Part shown: piece by piece, positions 1 through 6,515 of the stretch
Layout: each line of letters opens with the position of its first letter
How positions within the stretch are numbered: position 1 is the first letter of the stretch
Assembly: GCA_005885565.1 (NCBI GenBank)
Contig: VAXK01000213.1
Span: 1-6,689 of the forward strand
Reading direction: 5' to 3'
Length of the DNA stretch: 6,689 nt
Source of the DNA: Actinomycetota bacterium
GTDB taxonomy: Bacteria > Actinomycetota > Thermoleophilia > Gaiellales > Gaiellaceae
Translations under genes and position numbers: made by a program
Notes under the pieces: model-generated
Database searches by the model: none
The model's input: only the letters and a program-made list of their open reading frames with translations
Told to the model about the DNA's origin: nothing

Positions 1-2385
1 TCCGCGACGGACGTGGCTGCTCTTGCGGCAGACCTCTCGCGCGCTGTCGAGGCCATCGTCCCCGGCGCGGGAGAAGCGCTACGCGCCCATCTTCGCGGGC
101 TCGATGGGCGGGAATGCGACGTTTGGACGTTGGGGCGACTCCTAGAACAAAACCTGGCCGAATGGCCTGCCAATGCAGTGCTGGTCGTAGATGATTACCA
201 CTGTGTGACTGAATCAACATCGTCGGACATGCTCGTAGGCTTGCTCGTGGAGCACACGCCACTACGACTGTTGCTTGGAACCCGGCGGGATCCATCTTGG
301 GTGTCGGCTCGACACTTCGTGTATGGCGAACTATTAGAGCTTTCTCGTGGTGACCTTGCGATGACACCATCTGAAGTTGATCAAGTACTTCCGCGACATC
401 AGCCGCGCCACGTCGCGAGTTGGACATCTCGCGTCGATGGCTGGCCTGCGTTGATCGGTTTGGCAGCCCTAGCGTCGACCGCCACGCGCCCGCCAGCAGC
501 GATCGCAGAGACGCTGCACACATTTTTCGCCCAAGAACTATTCGACGCAGCGCCATTTGATATCGGCGTCGGACTTGTGAAGCTAGCGATTCTTCCCACT
601 CTCACGCGGAACCTTGCGCAGGCTGTGCTCGACCAAGAGCCCTCCCCTCTTCTCGACGAAGGAGTTCGCGCTGGTTTCCTCATCTCGCAGGACGCGGTAA
701 CCCTCACACTCCATCCTTTATTGCGCGAGTTCCTTTTGACGAAGGTGCGAATGCTCGACACCGCAGATCTTGTACGCCTAACCGAGCGTGTCGTCGACTC
801 ACTAATAGCCGAAGAGCGTTGGGATGACGCCTTCACGACTATACGAGAGCGCGGCGCTAAGGATAGCTTGCCGCGGTTAGTCCGCTTTGCTCTTGAGCAG
901 CTGCTCCGTGACGGTCGGCTTGCGACCATCCGCCAATGGCTGGAATGCGCACGCCGCTTTCGCGTGCGCGACCCGATGATCGACCTGGCCGAGGCCGAGT
1001 GTGCTTTGCGACTAGGCGATGTGAGGAAGGCTGTCTTCTTCTCAAGACGTACAGCCCAAGCAATTTCCCAAAGTGACGAAAAGTACTTCCGAGTCCTTGC
1101 TCTAGCCGGGCTAGCGTCACACCTTGTAGATGATTTTCCGGCGGCTATCAGTTATTACGAAGGTGCCCAGACCATAGCAACAAACGCGGAGCAGACTCGT
1201 GATGCACTCTGGGGTCGTTTTGTCGCAACGCATCATTCCGAAAGTCTAGGGTCTGAGGCGATTTTGGCTGAACTGGAGTCGATCGTAGATGATCAAACCC
1301 CTGATGATCTAATTCGGATAGCGAACGGATACTTCCGTAACGCATGCCTTGATCGCACGTCGCTCCAAACATCGCTTGAGAGATTGACTGAGGCGTATCC
1401 GCTCATCAGAATCGCATCCAATCCGCTTATCATCTGCGGGTTCTTTGGGGTTTACGCACAGTGCCTATTGCTGACCGCTCATTACGCTGAGGCAATTGCG
1501 ACAGTGGCCGAGGCAAAGAGAGCTGCTGTTCAGTATGGGCTAACTTTCACGATTCCCTACTTTACGGCAATGAACGCTTTCGCCTTCTTCGGGCACGGCC
1601 AGCTTCAAGAGGCTTCTGCCGCTATCGATGCTCTAATCGAGGAAGCCCGAGATCTCGATGATACCCACAGCCTTGCGAACGCCCGAGTCGCGAGCGCTCG
1701 CCTAGCGCTCGCCCACGGCGAGATTCAGAAGGCGATCGAATTGACCGATGAACGCGGGCCACGCGCGACTTCCCCGCCCATGTCCGGAGAGTACGTTGCC
1801 GTTCACGCTCTCGCTCTGGCATGCGGCGGAGCCGTTGATGCCGCGCGCGCAGCGGTGCAGAAGGCGCGCTCGTTTTCGCGTGCCACCGAGACGGAGACAT
1901 CAGCGAAAGCGGCAGAGGCGATCATCAGCCTCCAGCAGAAAGCCGGGCGAAGAGCTCTGAACGACCTCCTCGATCACACGGCCAAGACCCAACATTTCGA
2001 CGCATTCATCGCAGCTTATCGTGGGCATCCCCAACTCCTTAGAGAGTCAGCCTCGCTGCCGGCATATCGCACCTTGCTTGACCATATCCTTATTCTCGCC
2101 AATGACGGCGACTTCGCCGTCCGTATTGGAGCTCCAATCGTATCGCCAAAAACGTCTCGGCTACCGTCGGCGGCGCGCTCAGTTCTGTCGCCTCGCGAAG
2201 AGGACGTACTGCGTCTCGTCGCCCTCGGATGGTCGAATGCCTCTATTGCTGCCGAACTATATATCAGTGAATCGACGGTGAAGGTACATGTTCGCCATAT
2301 TCTTGAAAAACTTGGGGCGCGATCACGCACTGAGGCGGCAATTAAGTTTGCTAATTCTGAACCCTACGCCGCTCCGAGCACATGA
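1..2385 (+). CDS. MalT-like STAND ATPase, LuxR-family transcriptional regulator (5' partial)
   Basis: Large signal-sensing transcriptional activator of the MalT/LuxR type: a nucleotide-binding STAND module, a helical repeat sensor region and a C-terminal DNA-binding domain. The frame is open back to base 1, and no Walker A (P-loop) is present, so the first 100 or so residues probably lie outside the window; the GTG at 13 is unlikely to be the true start. Counting from that GTG, the Walker B strand is AVLVVDDYH (residues 55-63), followed by LLLGTRRDPSW (87-97), the sensor position typical of this family, and GWPALIGLAAL (143-153). Residues about 250-700 are helix-rich and Ala/Leu-rich, like the TPR-like region of MalT. 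Residues 725-779 form the LuxR helix-turn-helix, beginning LSPREEDVL and including STVKVHVRHILEKLGARSR. The ligand and target genes cannot be read from the sequence. It converges on the HD-GYP gene, with a 22-base overlap of the 3' ends. Base composition is lower in GC than the transporter genes. Confidence 0.9.
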   Translation, partial: SATDVAALAADLSRAVEAIVPGAGEALRAHLRGLDGRECDVWTLGRLLEQNLAEWPANAVLVVDDYHCVTESTSSDMLVGLLVEHTPLRLLLGTRRDPSWVSARHFVYGELLELSRGDLAMTPSEVDQVLPRHQPRHVASWTSRVDGWPALIGLAALASTATRPPAAIAETLHTFFAQELFDAAPFDIGVGLVKLAILPTLTRNLAQAVLDQEPSPLLDEGVRAGFLISQDAVTLTLHPLLREFLLTKVRMLDTADLVRLTERVVDSLIAEERWDDAFTTIRERGAKDSLPRLVRFALEQLLRDGRLATIRQWLECARRFRVRDPMIDLAEAECALRLGDVRKAVFFSRRTAQAISQSDEKYFRVLALAGLASHLVDDFPAAISYYEGAQTIATNAEQTRDALWGRFVATHHSESLGSEAILAELESIVDDQTPDDLIRIANGYFRNACLDRTSLQTSLERLTEAYPLIRIASNPLIICGFFGVYAQCLLLTAHYAEAIATVAEAKRAAVQYGLTFTIPYFTAMNAFAFFGHGQLQEASAAIDALIEEARDLDDTHSLANARVASARLALAHGEIQKAIELTDERGPRATSPPMSGEYVAVHALALACGGAVDAARAAVQKARSFSRATETETSAKAAEAIISLQQKAGRRALNDLLDHTAKTQHFDAFIAAYRGHPQLLRESASLPAYRTLLDHILILANDGDFAVRIGAPIVSPKTSRLPSAARSVLSPREEDVLRLVALGWSNASIAAELYISESTVKVHVRHILEKLGARSRTEAAIKFANSEPYAAPST

Positions 2386-3794
2386 GCTTCACTCGTCCTC
2401 TGCATCTGCGCCTCCGCCGTACGTGGCGCTCGCGAGTAACCTTCTTCTGACGACGCGAGAATTGCCTCGAATGCTGCGACGACAGTCGTGTCAAATTGAG
2501 TTTCGACAGCTTGAGCTAGACGCAAGCGAGCCACGCGACTCGGCATCGCGTCGCGATACGGCCGATCCGAGGTCATAGCGTCGTACGCATCGGCTACGGC
2601 GATGATCTTGGAGAGGACTGGGATCTCCCCTCCGTGAAGCCCATCGGGGTATCCTCCGCCATCTACCCGCTCATGATGATGTCGAACGATTGCCGCGATC
2701 TCTGCATAGTCATCTACTTTGAGAAGGATCTTCTCCCCGATCGAAGTATGCATCTCCATCTGCCTTCGCTCCTCTAGCGTGAGAGGACCAGGTTTCTCCA
2801 ATAACCCCGGAGGCAGACCTACCTTACCGATATCGTGTACAAGGCCGCACAGATGTGCTCGGCGCTGCTCTTTCTGCGAGAGTGCCAATCTCGCTGCGAT
2901 GTCCCGCGCATAAACAGCAACGGCCGCTGAATGGCCAGCTGTATAACGGTCGCGCGCGTCCAGTGTAGCGACGAGTGCGGTTGCGAAAGATAGATTCGCG
3001 TTCTCAAGGCGTGCATTGGCTTGAGCAAGCTCCTCGGATGTGTAACGCTGTTGGCGATATAAAATGAATAGACGCTGTGCGGCGAATGCCGGAATAACAA
3101 AGAAGGCCACGGTGAGTGGAGAAATCGTTTTGTAAGCGTAGACCAACACCGCCAACACAGGCGTGTATAACGGTACGGCGGCGAGAAGCACCGGCATAGT
3201 CGTTTGCAACTGGCCCCGCAGCGAGCCTGTTCTGCGAATTGCAACTGTGATGGCACCCAATAGAACATCCCAGATCACTTCCACGACCGAGGCGGCTACT
3301 ACTACGAGAAGAGCTCTCGAGAAAGAATCAACCCGTTCTGCCCCTGCCGCCCACGCCGCAAGCCCAGCCGCACCACAGACCAGCGTGCGCGACCCAGTCC
3401 AGACGAGCCATCGGATATAAGGTTCTTCAAACAAGCCCAAGAGACTCCCCACACCCACAACGATCGCTGACAGGGGTCCTAATAGCGCTGCGGCCAGGAT
3501 AAACGGCAGGAATGAAACGGAGATTTCGATGCTGGGGCTCAGTCGAACACTCTGCCTCTCCGCGACGAAGGCGATTCCAGCAAGTGCGAGCGTTGGCACG
3601 ATTGGCCCAAATCGGAAGCCCGTGAGAGGCAGCATCACCACTAGCCAGATGGCGGCGATTGAAAGCCCTATGCTCCAAAACACGATCCCACGCCCGCCGG
3701 AACCAGCTACGAACCTGGCGCTGAACTTCGCTCGGACTACTTGAAACTCCCCCAAAAGAGGGATACCATCGCGCGTGCCGTCAGTCCTCAACAA
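2364..3794 (-). CDS. Membrane-bound HD-GYP domain protein, probable cyclic di-GMP phosphodiesterase
   Basis: Probable membrane sensor that hydrolyses cyclic di-GMP. Numbering is from the TTG start at 3794 (476 aa). A short N-terminus rich in Arg/Lys precedes about seven hydrophobic segments (residues ~38-247), a short helical linker (~254-270) and a C-terminal HD-GYP domain. The catalytic set looks complete: H288 (TAGHS), H320-D321 (HDIGK), H349 (EMHTS), the HHERVDGGGYP motif at 373-383, and D402 (ADAYDAM). Intact GYP residues favour real phosphodiesterase activity; this is family knowledge, not shown here. The membrane part matches no named sensor domain that I recognise. The start is uncertain: TTG at 3794 has GGAGG seven bases upstream and keeps positive residues before the first membrane helix. 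GTG at 3683 would begin right at that helix, and GTG at 3932 would add 46 residues with no recognisable domain. The last ~20 residues look unstructured. The gene overlaps the convergent MalT-like gene by 22 bases. Confidence 0.88.
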   Translation of the reverse strand: MLRTDGTRDGIPLLGEFQVVRAKFSARFVAGSGGRGIVFWSIGLSIAAIWLVVMLPLTGFRFGPIVPTLALAGIAFVAERQSVRLSPSIEISVSFLPFILAAALLGPLSAIVVGVGSLLGLFEEPYIRWLVWTGSRTLVCGAAGLAAWAAGAERVDSFSRALLVVVAASVVEVIWDVLLGAITVAIRRTGSLRGQLQTTMPVLLAAVPLYTPVLAVLVYAYKTISPLTVAFFVIPAFAAQRLFILYRQQRYTSEELAQANARLENANLSFATALVATLDARDRYTAGHSAAVAVYARDIAARLALSQKEQRRAHLCGLVHDIGKVGLPPGLLEKPGPLTLEERRQMEMHTSIGEKILLKVDDYAEIAAIVRHHHERVDGGGYPDGLHGGEIPVLSKIIAVADAYDAMTSDRPYRDAMPSRVARLRLAQAVETQFDTTVVAAFEAILASSEEGYSRAPRTAEAQMQRTSEAHVLGAA

Positions 3795-3801
3795 GGAGAA
3801 G

Positions 3802-3806
3802 CCTCC
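3802..3806 (-). promoter_or_regulatory. Putative Shine-Dalgarno for the HD-GYP gene
   Basis: On the minus strand GGAGG stands seven bases before a TTG codon at 3794 that is in frame with the HD-GYP protein. This is the best ribosome-binding site near any in-frame start of this gene and is why the TTG was preferred over GTG at 3932 or 3683. TTG starts are less common, so the choice is tentative. Confidence 0.4.
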
Positions 3807-3888
3807 GTGCGATCGCTTCGCCGCATTGCTGGCCTCGCCGCCGTGGCGGGAAGCACCAGGCAGTGGTAATAACGCTCGCGTAGCTTCC

Positions 3889-3947
3889 GTTTTCCACAGG
3901 CAGGGGACATCACCCTGTTGAGTGATTTCCACAGGGCGGTGGAAAAC
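3889..3947. repeat. Direct and inverted TTTTCCACA-like repeats (DnaA-box-like cluster)
   Basis: The 10-mer TTTCCACAGG occurs at 3891-3900 and again at 3926-3935, 35 bases apart. A perfect 9-base inverted pair is formed by GTTTTCCAC (3889-3897) and GTGGAAAAC (3939-3947). Further short inverted pairs lie inside: CAGGG/CCCTG (3901-3905 with 3913-3917) and CCCTGT/ACAGGG (3913-3918 with 3931-3936). TTTTCCACA at 3890-3898 fits the relaxed E. coli DnaA-box consensus TTWTNCACA; ATTTCCACA (3925-3933) and, on the minus strand, TTTTCCACC (3938-3946) are each one base off the first copy. The repeats are directly seen. A role as DnaA-binding sites, or as an operator upstream of the HD-GYP gene, is inference. 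No dnaA, dnaN or other origin gene is in the window. Confidence 0.6.
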
Positions 3948-3965
3948 GAAGGCTCGGCCGAAGGG

Positions 3966-3989
3966 GCGCCGCCAGAACGGCGTTGGCGC
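3966..3989 (-). terminator. Possible terminator hairpin after the small LuxR gene
   Basis: An interrupted GC-rich stem lies 8 bases past the stop codon of the small LuxR gene: GCGCC (3966-3970) pairs with GGCGC (3985-3989), and GCC (3971-3973) pairs with GGC (3979-3981) around a five-base loop, with a three-base bulge. No clean U-run follows on the minus strand, only a short TTTT about 20 bases further on. It may end the transporter operon transcript or merely slow it. Confidence 0.35.
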
Positions 3990-3997
3990 TTGTTCGG

Positions 3998-4333
3998 TTA
4001 ACCGATCAGGCCTCGGCGGAAGCCGACTGCGACTGCGTGGGCTCGTGACCGCGCTTGCAGCTTCGCTAGCAGGTGGCGGACGTGCGACTTCACGGTCTCC
4101 TCGGAGAGGAAGAGGCGCTGGCCGATCTCGCGGTTCACGAGACCGTCCGAGATCAGCTGGAGAACTTCGATCTCGCGGGCCGTGGGCTCCTGCTCGAGCT
4201 CGCGCAGCGGGCCCGAGAACGGGATGACCTCGGCCTCCTGCTGGCCGTTCGAGCGCCGCGCCGCGACCTCGTTGAAGCGGCGCGTGTGCCCGATGTAACG
4301 GCTCAGGATCTCCTTACGCTCGGCGGCGTCCAC
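3998..4333 (-). CDS. Small single-domain LuxR-type helix-turn-helix regulator
   Basis: A 111-residue DNA-binding protein from the GTG at 4333. Residues ~51-105 are a LuxR/NarL-type helix-turn-helix, starting TAREIEVLQLISDGLVNREI, with SEETVKSHVRHLLAKLQARSR as its recognition region; the end is GFRRGLIG. The first ~50 residues are short, charged and Gln/Glu-rich, with no receiver (phospho-acceptor) or ligand-binding domain, so this is not a complete response regulator. It lies 50 bases downstream of the OppF gene on the same strand and is probably read on the same transcript, or it regulates that operon. The frame stays open upstream to 4600, but that part lies over OppF and is shadow. The start is awkward: the purine-rich AGAGGGGAGGGG (4354-4365) is 20 bases from this GTG but nine from an ATG at 4344 in another frame. 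The HTH identity is firm; the start and regulatory role are inference. Confidence 0.82.
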   Translation of the reverse strand: MDAAERKEILSRYIGHTRRFNEVAARRSNGQQEAEVIPFSGPLRELEQEPTAREIEVLQLISDGLVNREIGQRLFLSEETVKSHVRHLLAKLQARSRAHAVAVGFRRGLIG

Positions 4334-4377
4334 GGGGCACTCATCGGCCGGCGCCCCTCCCCTCTTTAGGGGGATTC

Positions 4378-4396
4378 CCCGAATCAGGGATTCGGG
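4378..4396. repeat. Perfect inverted repeat spanning the OppF stop codon
   Basis: CCCGAATC (4378-4385) and GATTCGGG (4389-4396) are exact inverted copies around a three-base loop, and the OppF stop codon sits in the middle. Two other short foldbacks follow on the minus strand: GGGGATTCCCC on the plus strand at 4370-4380, which shares bases with this one, and CCCCT/AGGGG at 4359-4363 with 4368-4372. They cannot all form at once, and no U-run follows, so this could be an attenuator, an RNA-stabilising hairpin or a weak terminator between oppF and the small LuxR gene. Confidence 0.5.
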
Positions 4397-5493
4397 ATCG
4401 GACGCGACTCCTTCCCCGCCGGCTCCGTGGGGGTCGCATGCTCGTCGGCGGAGTCGGGAGTGTGCTTCGGGGAGGCAGTCACCTGCGCCAGCGTCTCCTT
4501 GTCGACGTTGAGCGGGTGGTGGCAGGCGGCGAGGTGGCCGTTCCCGTAGTCGGTGAGGGGCGGCTCGACCTCTCGGCAGATCTCGGTCATGTAGCGGCAC
4601 CGCGGGTGGAAGCGGCAGCCGGAGGGCGGGTCGATCGGGCTCGGGACGTCGCCCTCGAGGACGATGCGCTCGCGCTGCTCCGACAGGTCCGGGTCGGGGA
4701 TCGGCACGGCCGAGAGGAGCGCCTCCGTGTAGGGCATGATCGGCCGCGTGTAGAGCTCCTCGGCCGGCGAGAGCTCGACGAGCTTGCCGAGGTACATCAC
4801 GGCGATGCGGTCGGAGACGTGCCGGACGACGCCGAGGTCGTGCGCGATGAAGATGTAGGTGAGACGGAACTCGTCCTGGAGCTCGTCGAGCAGGTTGATC
4901 ATCTGCGCCTGGATCGAGACGTCCAGGGCGGAGACTGGCTCGTCGGCAACGACCAGCTTCGGCCGCAGGGCGAGCGCGCGGGCCACGCCGATCCGCTGCC
5001 GCTGGCCGCCGGAGAACTCGTGCGGAAAGCGGTTGTAGTGCTCAGGCGAGAGGCCGACCGTCTCGAGTAGCTCCTGCACGCGCTGGCGGCGCTCGCGGGC
5101 GTCGCCGACGTCGTGGATCTTCAGCGGGTCGCCGATGATCGAGCCGACGCGCTTCCGCGGGTTCAGGCTCGCGTACGGATCCTGGAAGATCATCTGCATC
5201 TCGCGGCGGAGAGGGCGCAGCGCCCGGGCGCCGAGATGGCCGATCGGGCTTCCCTGGAACACGACCTCGCCGGCGCTCGGCGGGAGGAGGCGCACGATGG
5301 TGCGGCCGAGGGTCGACTTGCCGCAGCCCGACTCACCGACGAGACCGAGCGTCTCGCCCTCGCTGACGGCGAAGGTGACGTCGTCGACTGCGTGCACGCG
5401 CCCGACCTCTCGGCTCAGGACGCCCTTCTTGATCGGGAAGTACTTCTTCAGGCCGCGCACCTCGACGAGCGGGGCGCCGCCGTTCGAGCTCAC
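4384..5493 (-). CDS. oppF: Oligopeptide/dipeptide ABC transporter ATP-binding protein, OppF/DppF type
   Basis: Second ATPase subunit of a peptide importer; it pairs with OppD on the cytoplasmic face and powers uptake of peptides delivered by a binding protein. The 369-residue protein has, in order: Walker A GESGCGKST (53-61), Q-loop FQDP (103-106), signature SGGQRQR (161-167), Walker B LVVADEP (180-186), and H-loop His218 in AHDLG. All catalytic elements are intact. The opening KKYFPIKKG and AVDDVTF are typical of F-type subunits. Residues ~264-327 form the family-specific C-terminal oligopeptide domain, with Cys293, Cys299, Cys306 and Cys324. The final ~40 residues are Pro/Thr/Glu-rich and probably disordered. 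The GTG start at 5493 was chosen because its GTGA overlaps the OppD stop and AGGAGG-like purines lie just before it; the frame upstream, up to 5760, lies over OppD and is shadow. The substrate (di- or oligopeptide, or another solute such as nickel) cannot be decided from the ATPase. Confidence 0.93.
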   Translation of the reverse strand: MSSNGGAPLVEVRGLKKYFPIKKGVLSREVGRVHAVDDVTFAVSEGETLGLVGESGCGKSTLGRTIVRLLPPSAGEVVFQGSPIGHLGARALRPLRREMQMIFQDPYASLNPRKRVGSIIGDPLKIHDVGDARERRQRVQELLETVGLSPEHYNRFPHEFSGGQRQRIGVARALALRPKLVVADEPVSALDVSIQAQMINLLDELQDEFRLTYIFIAHDLGVVRHVSDRIAVMYLGKLVELSPAEELYTRPIMPYTEALLSAVPIPDPDLSEQRERIVLEGDVPSPIDPPSGCRFHPRCRYMTEICREVEPPLTDYGNGHLAACHHPLNVDKETLAQVTASPKHTPDSADEHATPTEPAGKESRPIPNP

Positions 5494-6515
5494 GCCGCCT
5501 CCTCCTCGCCGCGGATCGTCCGGTCGCGGACAGCCCGCTTCTCCTGCACCGAGAGCCAGCAACGGTCGAGGTGGCCGGGCTCCTCGACCCGGTTGACCAG
5601 ATCGGGCTCCTCGATGCACTTGTCGAAGGCGTGCGGGCAGCGCGGGCGGAACTTGCAGCCGCGCGGCAGGTTGATGAGCGACGGGGGCGAGCCCGTGATC
5701 GAGGCGAGGCGCTTCGGCTTCGGCCGGTCGAGGCGCGGGATCGAGCCGAGGAGACCCCACGTATACGGCATCTGCGGGTCGTAGAAGACCTGACGCTTCG
5801 CCCCGCGCTCGACCACGCGACCCGCGTACATGACGATGATCTCGTCCGCGACGTCGGCGACGACGCCGAGGTCGTGGGTGATCAGGATGACCGCCGAGTT
5901 GAAGTCGTCCTTGAGCCGGTCGATGAGCTCGATGATCTGCGCCTGGATGGTCACGTCGAGTGCCGTCGTCGGCTCGTCGGCGATCAGGACGTCGGGGTTG
6001 CAGGAGAGCGCCATCGCGATCATGGCCCGCTGGCGCATCCCGCCCGAGAACTGGTGCGGGTAGTCGTCGACCCGGACGTCGGGACGCGGGATGCCGACCT
6101 GCCGCAGCAGGTCGACCGCCCGCCGCTTCGCCCGACCCTTGTCGATGTCCTCGTGCGTTCGGATCGCCTCGACGATCTGGTTGCCGATCCGGTAGACCGG
6201 GTTCAGCGACGTCATCGGATCCTGGAAGATCATCCCCATCTCGTTGCCGCGGAAGTCCTGCATCGCGGTCTCGGGCAGCTTCAGCAGGTCCCGGCCCTTG
6301 TAGAGGACCTCGCCCTGGAAGCGCGTGTTCACGTCGCGGGTCAGGCCCAGGAGGGTCATGGCCGTCACGCTCTTGCCCGAGCCCGACTCGCCGACGATGC
6401 CGAGCACCTTGCCGCGCTCGAGGTCGAATGACACCCCGTCGACGGCGTGCACGATCCCGTCTTCGGTGTTGAAGTGGACTTGCAGGTCCTTGACGTCGAG
6501 CAGGCGCTCGGCCAT
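5490..6515 (-). CDS. oppD: Oligopeptide/dipeptide ABC transporter ATP-binding protein, OppD/DppD type
   Basis: First ATPase subunit of the peptide importer, 341 residues, near the usual length for the family. Visible motifs are Walker A GESGSGKS (42-49), Q-loop FQDP (97-100), signature SGGMRQR (157-163, the variant common in D-type subunits), Walker B VLIADEP (176-182) and H-loop His214 in THDLG. The C-terminal oligopeptide domain follows (~258-320), with Cys287, Cys293, Cys300 and Cys319 arranged like those of its partner. The end is charged (RGEEEAA), and the codons for that Glu run double as a GAGGAGGAGG ribosome-binding site for oppF. The ATG at 6515 directly follows the permease stop codon (TAGATG), and no good Shine-Dalgarno precedes it, so translation is probably coupled to the permease. 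With OppF it would form the ATPase pair beneath two permease subunits. The substrate is not determined. Confidence 0.94.
   Translation of the reverse strand: MAERLLDVKDLQVHFNTEDGIVHAVDGVSFDLERGKVLGIVGESGSGKSVTAMTLLGLTRDVNTRFQGEVLYKGRDLLKLPETAMQDFRGNEMGMIFQDPMTSLNPVYRIGNQIVEAIRTHEDIDKGRAKRRAVDLLRQVGIPRPDVRVDDYPHQFSGGMRQRAMIAMALSCNPDVLIADEPTTALDVTIQAQIIELIDRLKDDFNSAVILITHDLGVVADVADEIIVMYAGRVVERGAKRQVFYDPQMPYTWGLLGSIPRLDRPKPKRLASITGSPPSLINLPRGCKFRPRCPHAFDKCIEEPDLVNRVEEPGHLDRCWLSVQEKRAVRDRTIRGEEEAA

Noticed and set aside
399..1372. Minus-strand open frames of 74-176 codons within the MalT-like gene
   Set aside because: Ser/Arg-rich shadows of a clear STAND/LuxR protein on the plus strand.
2408..2429. 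GCGCC/GGCGC foldback just after the MalT-like gene, as a terminator
   Set aside because: Only five pairs with a 12-base loop and no T-run; it also lies inside the HD-GYP coding region.
3700..3932. Possible cyclic di-GMP riboswitch before the HD-GYP gene
   Set aside because: I looked for the conserved GEMM blocks on the minus strand and did not find the expected order of motifs.
4334..4600. Upstream extension of the small LuxR reading frame
   Set aside because: Most of it lies over the end of oppF and is Arg/Pro-rich shadow sequence.
5494..5760. Upstream extension of the oppF reading frame
   Set aside because: It lies entirely over oppD and has Pro/Arg-rich non-domain sequence; the GTG at 5493 overlapping the oppD stop is a better start.
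4438..5784. Plus-strand open frames of 210 and 223 codons opposite oppF
   Set aside because: The same GC-rich mirror effect; oppF shows every ABC motif in the other strand.
5571..6431. 286-codon plus-strand open frame opposite oppD
   Set aside because: It is the mirror of a strongly conserved ATPase in GC-rich DNA; its translation is Arg/Asp/Val-rich low-complexity with no domain.
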